From positions 71,154,552 to 71,218,551 of the forward strand of contig OX419756.1 in the NCBI GenBank assembly GCA_948567375.1: DNA of 64,000 nucleotides, given 5' to 3'. Within the stretch, counting starts at the first letter, position 1. Each line of letters starts with the position of its first letter. The DNA is from Lunularia cruciata. Taxonomy: Eukaryota > Streptophyta > Marchantiopsida > Lunulariales > Lunulariaceae. The notes beneath the pieces are model-generated. The model had not been told where the DNA came from. It saw nothing but the letters and a program-made list of their open reading frames with translations, and made no database searches. Of the stretch, positions 11,491-22,350 are shown in pieces. Made by a program: the position numbers and the translations under genes.

Positions 11491-11495
11491 TGAAC

Positions 11496-11746
11496 TCTAC
11501 TCCAAAGTTGTAAACAAGATATACTCTCACTTAATCACATTATATGTACATAATCTTGATATAAGCTAGATTCAAGAACAAAAAGTGGGGTGCATAAAAT
11601 TCTCTTCTAGGAGCCTCCATCCCATCTCCTCTCTAAAACACTCTTAATCTATCAATTGCACTATGGTTTCTCCCTTGAAATTATACAGTCTCAATAGTCC
11701 ATGTTCCTTTGAGAGGGGTGATCCACTCTCTTGGATTGAAACCGAA
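11496..11746 (-). other. 5' leader of element A1
   Basis: The reverse complement matches 52165-52395, the untranslated leader of A3 between primer-binding site and gag start. No ORF of note is present. Confidence 0.75.
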
Positions 11747-11758
11747 GCTCTAATACCA
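11747..11758 (-). promoter_or_regulatory. primer-binding site of A1
   Basis: The minus strand reads TGGTATTAGAGC one base inside the 5' LTR. Plant LTR elements commonly use TGGTATCAGAGC, which is complementary to the 3' end of initiator methionine tRNA. One C-to-T change separates the two. The A3 copy at 52153-52164 is perfect. Confidence 0.85.
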
Positions 11759-11759
11759 T

Positions 11760-12362
11760 TTTAATATTCTAAGGATAGGAGAACACTCAAGAGAAACACA
11801 AGAGAAGAAACATAAAGCTTCACACGCAATACTCTAGTGTCCCAAAGGAGCACATTGTCTTTATTATATAGCAAATAAGATTTTCTCAAAGGAAGCTCCA
11901 CCCTTGGATCAAACACATGGATTAGTGATATGTCAAAAAGCTCCACCCTTAGATCAGATATATGGATGGGTTGTATGTTGATTCTTTTCCTATATATCTT
12001 GACAAGAGAGAATCTTTAGAGAATCTTCTTGGGTGAATATATACAAATAGATGCTTAGAATCACATGGGTGAGGTATTGTTGGAAAGCTCTCAATGAGTT
12101 GAATAGTTGGGAGGAGAGGAGGAGAATGCAAACCTTTTGTCTTGAAGGGGTGGAATCTCTCCACTTTCAAGGCCTAATCCTCCATTTAAGTCTCCAAAAT
12201 TGATTGAAGTTTTGTGTGTTTTCAACTCTTGCACTATTAGCAAAAGTATTCTTTTGGTGACAAATCTATTTGATCTACTCAGTCCATCATATATAACATC
12301 CTTCTAGAACATACCAATCCAAATTTCACCTCTGGATAATATTTCTAGCTAATGATATTACA
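11760..12362 (-). repeat. 5' LTR of element A1
   Basis: It is homologous to the 3' LTR at 6126-6721 (short form, 603 bp), with the primer-binding site abutting at its inner end and the target-site duplication at its outer end. Confidence 0.87.
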
Positions 12363-12367
12363 ATGAG

Positions 12368-13530
12368 GTAGCCTATAACAACATAACATCACATGCTCTA
12401 TGTTGCAACTCCTTGTCTAGGATCTCATACCCAAATTGGACTATTTAGGCCTTATTATCTCCTTGAGTGAAACTGATCAGTTATCTCATATGAATATATG
12501 CTTTGCATAAGCTCTCTCTAGCCTTCTTGTAGAATTCTTGCACGCTCCTTAGCTTGTTAGTCTACACTTCTTGGTAGTTCTACTTCAAGCCACTAGAAGA
12601 ACTCTACCAAGGGGTTGAATGCCAATATTGCACCACCTCCTAACATGGTACTTCCACTTGTAGTAAAGCCATCTCCAACTAGTGCACGCCTATTGAATAC
12701 AACAATGTTACTAGAGCTAGAACTTGTAGGTATTGCCGATCTACTCTAGAAATTGAGCTTAAAATGATGAAGATGTAGTTTGGAGACAAATATTATCTCT
12801 ATAGCTCAATATCCCCTAAGTGAACTCTCTTGATCTCATGTCAATCATTCATTGATGGATCTTCCAAGTGTTAAAATAATCTCTTCCATACTCTTGAAGA
12901 GTTTGAACAAAGTCAGGTTCTACATATGATATAGATCATATCAACTATCAAACTCCTAGATGAAGTCATTGAACTCAATAATACCCATTGTACCAAAGTA
13001 GCACTTGTGGCACTTGGATGTCTTGTAAATCTTATCCATATTCCACAACAATATTGTGGACAAACCAAGTGCATTCTCAACCAAATCAACTTCCTTATCA
13101 AACTCCAAATTAGAGTCAATCTCCTTCCTCAATGGGATCTCATATACATGCTAATATTGAGTGCCCCTCTATGTAAACCCACTATGTATTGCAACAATAT
13201 CTCCTTTAGAATATCCAAAAAACTCCATTATGATAATGTAACTCAAATTCTAACCATAACCACTAGAAATGCCCTACCTACGATCACACCAAGTGCCACT
13301 ACCAATTGAACACCACTCACTAATGTAGCTCTAACTTTGACAACTAAACTAGAGGAAAAGATGACCTTTAACCTAGCATCACAATATGCACTCTCATGAT
13401 CTACAAGTTGTCATTTTTTGCCTCACCAAAGAGAAATATATGTACTCTAATTGGTCATTCTAGTCTCATTATCAAGAGCACACCAAAGCACCAATGCTTT
13501 AAAGTCAAGGCATCTCATATAAACATGGTG
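12368..13530 (-). pseudogene. probable gag-side remnant of the minus-strand gypsy element hosting A1
   Basis: This is the continuation of 4849-6120 on the other side of A1. Short minus-strand frames (up to 68 codons at 12913-13119) show no recognisable domain. Placement between gag (lower coordinates) and an inverted LTR piece (14641-14874) suggests leader plus N-terminal gag. This is an inference from position. Confidence 0.3.
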
Positions 13531-14640
13531 TACAAATAGGAAGTAAAGAATAAAGGAGGTCCAATCACAAGAAATTAAAACAATAATACTCCATCTCACA
13601 TATCAAAATTGGATTGATTGTGCAATCATTTGACATATGACATAGTACAAGTGTTTATTGACTCCTACATTACCAAGATCACCAAAGATGAGATCAAATT
13701 GTCTCTCCTAGCCAAAGCTACATGAGTATATGTATTAGTCTACCAATCACTAAGACAAAAAAAAGGGTGGAAAAATTTACTAGAGTTGACCAATTTACTA
13801 GAGTAACATTTTGAGAACCAAAAATTTGAGGTTCAAACCCTATTGAGGATAATCTTGAGGGTGTGCTGATCTTGCCAAATAACTACCAAGAGCTCATCTA
13901 AACTAAGTATATTCATACTAACAAGCTGGTCTTTTTAGCCTTTCTAGCCCATAACCCTATGCCTCAAAGCCTTGAAATGACCAAATAAGGCCTTTCTTCT
14001 TGCCAAATCAAACCCAATCTCCAAATCGGGTTAACCTCCACCAACTCGAGCACTAGCTAGTGCAAGCCACCAGCAAATCTAACCCAACTCAAGTAACCTC
14101 TAACTCCAGATGGCCTCCACCAACTAACTTCCAAATTTGGAACCTATGCTAATCTGTCTTACCTCTATTATAGTTGGCTGACCTCTAAATCCATTGCTAA
14201 TTGTCAAATCAGGCCAAATTGAGTAGATGAGGATCTCCAAATTCCTAATTTGAGGTGATAGGTTCTCAAATCCATCTCCAATTTGCAAATCACAATTCTC
14301 AATTGCCAATTTGAATTCCCACTCTCGAATCATCTCATTGATCAGTGAAATTGAATGCCAAGTCTCAATTTGATCTCAATCTTCATCAAATTTTGGTGGC
14401 GTGTCCACACACCATCTGCCTCACTATCAAATTTGTAATAAATCACATAGTGCTTTTGCACATGATCACTCTCAAGGAAATCCTAGACCACAATCAAAAT
14501 TCACAATCCACCAACGCCCCCAATTCCTACATCTGATTTCCTTTGACATTGACTTCTTTGATGCAATTAGTTCACTCTTCCACTTAAATCATACTCAAAT
14601 TGGATCTGATTTTGATCCTTAACTCAAAAATCTACCAAAA
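13531..14640. other. AT-rich stretch without recognisable gene
   Basis: No coherent frame on either strand (longest about 70 codons). It is probably further decayed retrotransposon between the gag-side remnant and the inverted family C LTR. Confidence 0.5.
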
Positions 14641-14935
14641 ATTGTGCACTGAATATAGTCAAGCCACACCCACTCTAGCTAAGTGACTCCTAATGAAGCT
14701 TGTTGGCCTTTGTCCACCATAGCTAGGAACTCAAAGGTACAACATCAAAGAAGTGAGCTCTCTAAAGCTACACTTTGAAAATATACTCCTCTGCTCACCC
14801 TAGGTCTCTAGCCCTAACGGTGTTATTGATGGTGCAAATGGGTGTAAGTGAAAATGGGTCTTACCATGAGATCAACAACCCTAACATAAAATTTGGCCGC
14901 AATCAAGTGATCCATGAGCAACTACTTAAATAACT
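14641..14935 (-). repeat. inverted fragment of family C LTR plus integrase end
   Basis: Read on the minus strand, 14935-14875 matches the last integrase codons (compare 3735-3796). 14874-14641 matches the first 230 bp of the family C LTR, starting TGATCTCATGG. The rest of the LTR is missing. Confidence 0.75.
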
Positions 14936-15001
14936 ATGAGTGCAAACACTACCATTCCAAAGTCCATGCAAACTAGCTTTGGTGCTACAAATGTTGTGAC
15001 A

Positions 15002-15031
15002 ATCAACTTTGGATGCTCAAACCATATGACT
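15002..15031 (+). pseudogene. copia protease active-site remnant
   Basis: The frame reads INFGCSNHMT, matching the copia protease motif D-S-G-C-S-N-H-M-T with the catalytic Asp replaced by Asn and the Ser by Phe. An in-frame stop follows. The protease is dead by its active-site change alone. Confidence 0.7.
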
Positions 15032-15291
15032 TAGGCTAGGATATTTAGTTCCAAAGAAGCTTATTTGAATTACTAAATACAAGTGATGATACCAAGCATA
15101 CTATTACTAATACAATTAACATCCCATTCTTCTCTCAAGTAGCTTTTGTGGTTGATGAGAATTCCTCTATGTGCCTACAATCACCAAGAATTTAGTTTTT
15201 GTTGGAGAAATTACCAAGAAGTGTTTTCAAGTAATATTCAACCAAGATATTATGTTTTTCTACAAGTTAAACTTGGATAAATAAATAGAGG

Positions 15292-15615
15292 ATGTTTAAA
15301 TTAAACATCAACACTCATACTACTACAAAACAAAATTTTATGTTTCTTCATGACTCAAATGAGTTTTTAGATCTTGAAATGTGCAATAAAAGAGTGGGTC
15401 AATTGAACCTACAAAGATTAAAGGTGCTACCTACCTCATATCTGAAGGTTCCAATATTTTCTGATCCTTTGCTTAAAAAGGTTTGTGAGGCTTGTAAATT
15501 TGGTAAGCAAGCTAGATATCCTTTTAAGCATCATGGTACAAGAGCCTCCAAGGTGTTAGAGCTCATCCATACTGATATATGGACTGCTTCTAGAAAAAAT
15601 TCTAACATGCTCTAA
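15292..15615 (+). pseudogene. copia GAG-pre-integrase domain and integrase start
   Basis: The 107-codon frame contains an H/C-type segment ending KVCEACKFGKQARYPF, then LELIHTDIWTASRKNS, the start of the integrase core with its first catalytic Asp (HTDIW). This is the region joining protease to integrase in copia polyproteins. The next frame (VSFIDDISRYKHGYIF) continues after a frameshift near 15610. Confidence 0.85.
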
Positions 15616-16130
15616 ATATTTTGTTTCATTTATTGATGACATTTCAAGATATAAGCATGGGTATATTTTTTGAAAGCAAAATCAAATCTTCTTTGGATAG
15701 GATAGGATAACCATATTGCTTCTTGTGGAGAAGCATATGGTTATCCTATCCTATGTCAATTTTCTGTTGGAGGAGGAGATTTTATTTCAAATATGATTTT
15801 CTACGCTTGCAAGGTATTAAGCATGAAGTCATTGCAGTTACACACCTCAACAAAATGGAGTTGCTGAGGAATAATGGTCATGTTTCAAAGGTTACAAGAG
15901 CCATGCTCAACAAGAAGGCAATGCCCAATAGGACTTGTACATGATGTCCACGTCTTATTGGTAGGTAACTGTGCTATTTACTTAATGAATAGATATTTTA
16001 TTGCAGTGGTGCACAAAAATGACACCTTTTCAAGCTCTTAAATGTACAAAACCTGATTTATTAAATCTGAATTTTTTGGTTGTATTTTCATTGTTCATAT
16101 TCTTGATGAGAAGAACCAAAAACTAGAGCA
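15616..16130 (+). pseudogene. copia integrase core and C-terminal part
   Basis: Fragments in several frames: SFIDDISRYKHG near 15630, an AYGYP-like block near 15735, LLRNNGH near 15860, and GLVHDVHVLLVGN near 15935. A 26-bp hairpin (15697-15754) has been created inside the coding sequence. No frame exceeds 75 codons. Confidence 0.7.
15697..15754. repeat. long near-perfect hairpin inside copia integrase
   Basis: Arms 15697-15716 and 15735-15754 (ATAGGATAGGATAACCATAT and its exact complement) are 20 bp and perfect. They are extended by GCTTCT/AGAAGC (15718-15723, 15729-15734) with one bulged T and a 5-nt loop. The right arm fits the integrase reading frame, so the left arm is probably an added inverted copy. 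Confidence 0.85.
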
Positions 16131-16734
16131 TAACTCATAAAAATGTGTCTTTCTTGGATATACCTCTAATTTGAAAGGATAAAGTTGTTATAATCCTGAT
16201 TTCAATACTTTTTTTATTAGTATAGATGTCTATTTGAGGAGCCCTTGGTATTGGTCTCCTACAAGCTGCACATCTGATTAACCACTTAGGGTACACTCTA
16301 CCCCTTAGATTGGTCCAAGTAATATTTCTATTCCACATGCTAGTACTTCAATTGCTATTGGTGCTTCTAGTGAGCACTCTAGTCCTCATCTATTTATTAA
16401 TCCTTGGTCAAGATAGGCTTTTGAGAAGCCTTTAGTCCAAGTATCTCAACCCATAGGACATTTACTCCCTGCTTTGTCCACTAAGATTTCTCATCTTCTG
16501 TTAGAACATATGATCAGTCAACTAAGTAACTCAAAAATTAAATTAATTGGAATATAAATAAAATATAAATATCTAAATTAAATGGAACCAAAGTTCCAAT
16601 TAATATATGGTAAAGACTATAAAAGACAGAGAATCAAATTCTCTTGAGGAAGTGATGCATCATGCAGACTGAGTGCAAGCTGTGGAGCTTGAAGTTACAA
16701 CACTACATCACTAACAAACATGAGAGTTTTGTGG
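16131..16734 (+). other. copia spacer between integrase and RT, with AT-rich part
   Basis: Only short frames are seen (for example SSEHSSPHLFINPWSR near 16365). The part 16530-16620 is strongly AT-rich. No domain was recognised. By position it is the variable linker of the copia polyprotein. Confidence 0.5.
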
Positions 16735-17450
16735 ATTTAACTCTTGGTAAGAAGGCAATTTGGTGCAAGTGGATTTTTAAGATAAAGAGAAATTATTATG
16801 GTTGGTACAGTGAGTAGGTACAAGGCAAGACTCATGGCAAAGGGCTGAATGCAGCAATATAGACTTGATTTTGATAAGACATTGAGCCCCGTTACTAAGA
16901 TGGCTTCAATTTGTACTCCTTCAGCATTTTCCACTTTAAATAACTGGAAGCTTTATCAAATGAAATTTAACAATGCTTCCCCAATGGAGATTGGAGAAGG
17001 AGGTTTGCATGCTCCAACCCCTTGGTTTATAAAGATCCAATATATCCAAATAAATTTTATTTACAAAACAAAGGCTCTGTATGGACTTAAGCAAGCTCCA
17101 TCAGTTTAGAATTCCAAGATAAATACCTATCTTTTATCCATTGGATTTAGAGTGTCCAGATCAGACTCTTTGCTATACAGACTATAAGCTGGTGAAAAAA
17201 TGATTTTATTACTCATCTCTGTTGATGACTTGATTATCACCTGTAACTGTTAAGATCTTATTTGGCAAGTACAAGAATTGAAAGAAGAGTTTGACATCAA
17301 GAACTTGGGGAGAACTCAAATACTTCTTCAGTATTGAGTTTATTCAAGACTGCAATGACTTTTGGTTACTGCAACGTCAATATTCTCTCAACATGTTGGA
17401 GAAGTATGGTATTCTATTTTTACTCCATTTAACTTCCTTAAGTTAAGTGC
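16735..17450 (+). pseudogene. copia reverse transcriptase
   Basis: Recognisable blocks are KKAIWCKWIFKIKRNYYG (about 16750), SRYKARLMAKG (about 16812), QYRLDFDKTLSPVTKM (about 16853), TKALYGLKQAPS (about 17068) and LLISVDDLIITC (about 17208), the last holding the YVDD-like catalytic pair as SVDD. Stops and frameshifts separate them. The order and spacing fit copia RT. Confidence 0.88.
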
Positions 17451-17799
17451 CAAAGATGGTGTGTTGTTTGCTGATTCAAATATATACAGATAGATTGAAA
17501 TCTGATATTTTTTCCTCTTACTGGACCAGATCTAAGCTTCGCCGTTGGACTGGTGAGTCAATTTGTGCAAGCACCAAGGAAGCCAAATCTTGATATGGTT
17601 AGAAGAATGTTACATTACGTGTAATGTACCATGCATTTTGGTCTTCACTATTCAACTGGTTACCCACTCTAAAAGGTTTTATTGATATGGAAATGCTCAA
17701 GATCTAAACTAATCTCAAATTCTTTTTTTAACCTTGGAAATTTTACAAATAGTGAGTCCTCAAAGAAACAACCTATTGTTGCTTTATATTGAACATTTA
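17451..17799 (+). pseudogene. copia RNase H, N-terminal part
   Basis: This follows the RT and ends near SSKKQPIVALY (about 17757), the block that precedes the catalytic Glu region of copia RNase H. The non-LTR fragment then interrupts it. Confidence 0.65.
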
Positions 17800-18283
17800 T
17801 CTTCAGGCTACTAGATCATGTCTTCACTCTTGCTCCGGCAAGGGTGCAAGCTCTTGGATCCTATCTTGACTGTGCATTAGGGCATTTCGACTCGCACCAA
17901 CTACTTTTCTCTATAGGAATGAGGGTTTGCCTAGGTTTGATTCACACATCTTTGTAGAACCACACTCACTTGTGAGTGTGGTTCTATACTAAATGAAGCA
18001 GCGGTCCACATGACACGGTGTCCTTTTGGAGGACAGAGGATAGCTACCCATGATGCTATTAGGGACATAATGTTTATTATGGCCTAAGAGTGTGGATACT
18101 TGGCTTGGAGGTAGAGTTCATATACTTTGCAGACGACACATGTTAGTGCAGACTTATATTTGGTCCGAGATGATCAGATGACAATAGCAGATGTCGTGGT
18201 TATAGACCCATGTGGGATACAATTTTGGAGGGAGTGATTACCCATCCCCTGGATGGACGACGAGTGCAGCAGCAGGTCGCAAG
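17800..18283 (+). mobile_element. fragment of the R2/NeSL-like non-LTR family, nested in copia
   Basis: The plus strand matches the minus strand of 32950-32460, that is, the end of the linker, the CCHC region and the endonuclease-like domain of the complete element. Recognisable parts are VHMTRCPFGGQRIATHDAI near 18005 and VLEGVITHP near 18225. It lacks the 3' UTR, so it is a fragment. Stops are frequent. No target-site duplication was found. Confidence 0.85.
17955..17986. repeat. 15-bp perfect palindrome in the nested non-LTR fragment
   Basis: TAGAACCACACTCAC, two bases, then its exact complement. The intact relative at about 32790 has only the right half; its left side is different sequence. 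Confidence 0.85.
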
Positions 18284-18655
18284 GTGATATCATCAATAAA
18301 AACAAAATATATAGGAGTGCTATTAGTGATACGTGTGAATCCATTTGGCTTCACACCTTATTACAAGATATGAAAATATATACTTCATAATTCAATAATC
18401 TTACATATATATAATAATAGTAATATTAAACTTGCTAATAATCCCATATTTCATGCTAGTACCACATATATGCCAGAAATAGATTTGCAATATATTCTAC
18501 ATATGAGCAAGTAGTTGCTATTTTCACCAAAGCTTTACCTAGAGATAAATTTGAATATTTCAAATCTCCGCTGGGTATGAAAGATATTGACATTAGCTGG
18601 AGAGAGAATGTTGATAGAGTATTGCAAGCTAATATTTCTAGCGACTAATGCAATC
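18284..18655 (+). pseudogene. copia RNase H, C-terminal end
   Basis: After AT-rich sequence, the frame from about 18500 reads EQVVAIFTKALPRDKFEYF and then KSPLGMKDIDISWREN, the standard copia C-terminus (V..IFTKAL....F...R..LGM). It confirms that the non-LTR fragment lies inside one copia element. Confidence 0.88.
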
Positions 18656-18785
18656 TTAAATTTGATCTTTAGTCACCCTTTCAAGTGAGGAGTGACTCAA
18701 CATACTTGTGTAACTTTCTCTTCCTATATATCGCATCAGGACTTGGGTCCCGCTGACCACTTGGTATCTCCATTCTCATTTTTCA
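18656..18785. other. end of copia element, unassigned
   Basis: This short stretch should hold the polypurine tract and LTR, but neither is recognisable. Confidence 0.4.
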
Positions 18786-19167
18786 TCTCAGAATAAGCTC
18801 AAGGGCCATGGCCGTGAGACCCACGGAAGTCCTCAAAAGAACAAAGAGAGAAATTGGAGAATGCTCACAAAGGAACTCCGTGGAAATTTACCGAGAGAGT
18901 TTACTCTTTCTTGAATGACAGGGGAGTACGAAGAAGCAAGGAGCTAGAGGAGCCGACTATACTCTTGTGAGTTGGACTTATGCCAAATTGAAATTACAGG
19001 AAGAGTCGGAGCGCCTTCAAGCCGAGCTAGATGAAATTGCGGAGAATTGGAATGCAGTAAAAGCCAGACGACAGAGATTTTGCAAGATGTCGCATAATGA
19101 CCTCAATGATACGCAGAACTATGGGGAGTTTAGCCGAAATGAGCTCGCTGGCTTGATGCATGTGTAG
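18786..19167 (+). pseudogene. coiled-coil gene relic, first copy
   Basis: The open frame ending at 19167 (last 66 codons from 18967) contains LKLQEESERLQAELDEIAEN and AVKARRQRF, heptad-like and charge-rich. No family was recognised. The segment 19008-19078 recurs, diverged, at 19594-19664. The segment 18800-18870 resembles 19812-19880. It has no clear start codon or intron signals, so it may be an exon or a pseudogene. Confidence 0.4.
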
Positions 19168-19551
19168 CGTGGAAAGGGTGGATATAAAACTTACAGAGCA
19201 GAGTCTGAGTTTATATCCGTGTATCACCTAGCTAAAGTTTCCGAAGCTTCGAGCATTACTGGTATACCGGTCTCAGGAACCCGATTACTGAGTTTTGATT
19301 TCAAATCATGGAAATACGTATGAACGTCCAAAGTTACGCAAAAGCTGCTGGGCACGTTAACATGGAAGTTTCGGAGTCGTAGATGCGGCACCAACTGTCC
19401 AATGGCTGAAATGTTTCCGCCTGCTCATGCGCTATGCGGTGAGAGGAATGTAACGTGGTGGATTAAATATACACACTCCCACTGTGTAAGTTTTAACAAG
19501 CTTAGTGCAAGCCCAAGTCTATAATTGCAGCGTCTCTAGCGCGAGAGAGAA

Positions 19552-19683
19552 ATGGGGTCTTACAGCAATTTTTTGGAATTAGACGAAGGGGCGGGGCGCC
19601 TTGAAGCCGAGATAGATGAAGTGGCCGTGAAGTTGAACGCTGTAAGAGCCAGACGACAGAGATCCCGAAAATATTTCCTATAA
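19552..19683 (+). pseudogene. coiled-coil gene relic, second copy
   Basis: The 43-codon frame starts at ATG 19552 and contains GRLEAEIDEVAVKLNAVRAR, aligned with the first copy (ERLQAELDEIAENWNAVKAR). It ends at a TAA soon after RRQR. The two copies show a local duplication of an unknown gene or repeat. Order of the two shared segments differs between the copies. Confidence 0.4.
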
Positions 19684-19883
19684 CATCCTTAATGGCAGAG
19701 AATGTCTCAAGTGCACAAGAGACTCCGGAGAAAGTTTTGACAGTGGAGGAACAGCACGATAGACGGGGGAAAGCAGTTGTACAGTGGAGATCGCAATAGA
19801 TTGACGAGTGTGAGATCGAGAGCCATGGTGACTTTCGGGGAGGCCCACGGGAGTCCGCAAAGATGAAAGAGAAACCGTCATGG

Positions 19884-22350
19884 CGGAGAGTCACCGCGCA
19901 GATCCATATTACAGAAATCCTAGGACTTTCACCAATAGAGTGTCTCAGAACAAGCTTCATTGCCGATCATTTCTGTAGAATACTAGGTGAAAACCATTCA
20001 GCCGTAGGATAGTTGGTCGACGATTACCTGTGAAACTTACATATTGCGCAAGTAGCTGTAGCATAACCTTGGACAGCCATTTGTATGTTTTGATAATCCG
20101 AAACAGTGCAATCGTAAGCTCGGAGCTCCAGGTTGATTAGACGGCAGGAGCGTGTGGCATTGTGGAGATATTATTGTGTATACCTTTTCTCTGATGAATA
20201 CGCTATAATGTCTAGTGTACTCGCATTGAGGACATTCTACATTGCCGAATGCACTCACATGGAGAGTCAGTGCAGTCTTCATCAAAGTAAATACCACAAA
20301 TATCGTCAAACTTTAACGTCCTCACTGTCACTAGAGCGTTTCTATGCGTATGTGGACATAAACTTATCTCTGAGTGTAGAATCTGAAATATTCATATAGT
20401 TGTGTGCAACATACAGTTTTCTTAACTTTGAATCTATCATAAGTAGAAGCCACACCAGAAGTGGAGTCTTCTACTATGTCTACCGGCTTTGGCGTGGATA
20501 ACAACGTTGACATTCACTTGACGACACTTCACCTCTCGCCAGAGGTTGTGTTTGTCGTCAAAGTCACCTCTCATGCTTGATAGTGGAGATCCATCTGAAG
20601 GTGACAGAAACCTTGATTTGACTCGAAGTGTTGAAATTACATTTCAAATGGTAGTACATGTGGTATGGTATGTGATAATTGAGGTTGGTATAGCTTGTAC
20701 GCTACACCGTATAAGTTAGGGGTTGTACATAGCACCCAGTCCGTGGCGTTAGTTAGTGTAGAACAGCTTGTATGTAGGTCTTTATCTTTCAATGAGAAAA
20801 ATTCTTATTCCAACGAGATGCTAGTGGCCCAGTCAAAAAAGCTTGAGAGCAAGGTCCGTGAGAGAAACAATAAGAAGAACCAAGGCCAAGCAGCACAACC
20901 AACAACTTGCATACTAGATTTCACGTATTCTGTTTTTCATTTTATGTGATTCGATCTACAATAAAACAAAATACACCTGGATGCTTTGAGTATTTTTTAG
21001 TGTTCCTTGTGTTTTGTAATTTTGCAAATTTGCATCAGTTTCAAAACAGTTTTCGCCATGATGCCCGAAATCGCTCCCCCTCAAAATCCAAAAACAAAAA
21101 CAGTTTGGATATCGACCATTTCGTGCGTTATTCGAGAGTGTCTTCTCCAAATTCCTTTAGTTACCCCTAGAAACATCTATCGATGAATCAACGATTAGAG
21201 CACATAAGCTTCAAATGATGGACATAAAGTGAGAGGAGACACAGGGCAAGATATACACAGATTTGATGATTGAGATTCACTCATTCCTATGGTCGAAGCT
21301 AGGCCACTTCTCGGCACTGAGCAGTAGATCCAGTAGCTTCGATGTTAGATGCTCTAAATCCTTGATGGAATTAATATGCGATTATGTGGTTAATTAACCT
21401 ACTCCCAGAGAATTGAAATTAATACCTGTGATTGTGATTATGTGTATTTCAGCCTTGGTCTTTGATCTCGAATTTGACATCATCCGTACACCATACATTA
21501 AACATAGAGCCAGTGAATTCGATCAGAGTCTGATCTGTTCTTAACTTCTTGAATCTTAACGGTAATGAATGTCAACCTTGCTGTTGCTGTCTAGGCCAAA
21601 GCCGGTAGGTAGGTAGAGTAGACTCCCCTTCTGGTATGGCATCTACTTATAATAGAATAAAACTTGAGGAAAACACAAAACCAGGAATGCAAAAGACACA
21701 TTAGCCTCTTCGGTATCAAGATAGCTAGGTAGATGTGAGACATAGATTGTGAATGAGAAAGAGAGCGAGACGGGCCGCACATCCAATCTATCGAGCTGAA
21801 TGAATGCCTGTAAATATCAAGGACTATACTCATACACAGACGAGGAAATAATCTAGCTGATGTATCCACATGAATTCTCTAAGGATTCGAGATGAATTTG
21901 TTCAAGCGAACAGATTCCTCTCGACTCCTATGCTATGCATCAATGAAATGACAAAAGCAAACTTCATTGTATCATTTGATTTTCTCTTTCATATACCTTT
22001 TGTACTTTCCGAATCTTGTTTAATCTTGTGTAATCTTGTTTAATCTTGGAGAGAACTTACAACAAGAAAACTAGCTACAACACGGTATTTAAGACTGTAA
22101 TTGACTCTAAATCTAGGAGTAACCATTCATAACATGCTATGGATTATATTTGCTTGGATTAGTAAACCAAATCTATTCACTAATTTTAAACTGTACGATG
22201 TCCATTTCTATACTCTCGAAATTATCTCAACGATTACATGAATGTCCATAAACATCAATAAAAAGAAGTCCAAATTCAGATTCCATTTACCTTGTGAGCT
22301 TTTTATCCAAATATTTTAGATAAAATTAGGATTAAGTAGCAAGTTTATTA
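19884..22350. other. single-copy sequence without recognised gene
   Basis: ORFs on both strands are at most about 90 codons and overlap each other, with no domain recognised. A short plus-strand frame begins at 20477 (MSTGFGVDNNVDIHLTTL). About four copies of a TAATCTTGTT-like 10-mer occur at 22012-22048. Confidence 0.45.

Larger units (their letters stand above)
6126..12362 (-). mobile_element. chromodomain gypsy element A1, complete but decayed
   Basis: On the minus strand the order is 5' LTR (11760-12362), primer-binding site, leader, gag, protease, RT, RNase H, integrase, chromodomain, 3' LTR (6126-6721). The flanks GTGAG (6121-6125) and ATGAG (12363-12367) form a 5-bp target-site duplication with one change, so both outer ends are original. 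A solo LTR of the same family is nested at 10748-11490. All coding frames are broken. Confidence 0.88.
14936..18655 (+). mobile_element. decayed Ty1/copia element
   Basis: On the plus strand the copia order is seen: protease (15002-15031), GAG-pre-integrase and integrase (15292-16130), RT (16735-17250), and RNase H (about 17520-17799 and 18490-18651). A non-LTR fragment (17800-18283) interrupts the RNase H. LTRs and primer-binding site were not recognised. Copia elements put integrase before RT, which is what the order here shows. Confidence 0.85.

Noticed and set aside
13820-13832. GGTTCAAACCC resembling a tRNA B-box
   Set aside because: No A-box at the right distance and no cloverleaf can be drawn; taken as chance.
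17930-18000. Possible terminator or small-RNA hairpin
   Set aside because: Better explained as an inverted templated change within a non-LTR fragment, since the intact relative lacks it.
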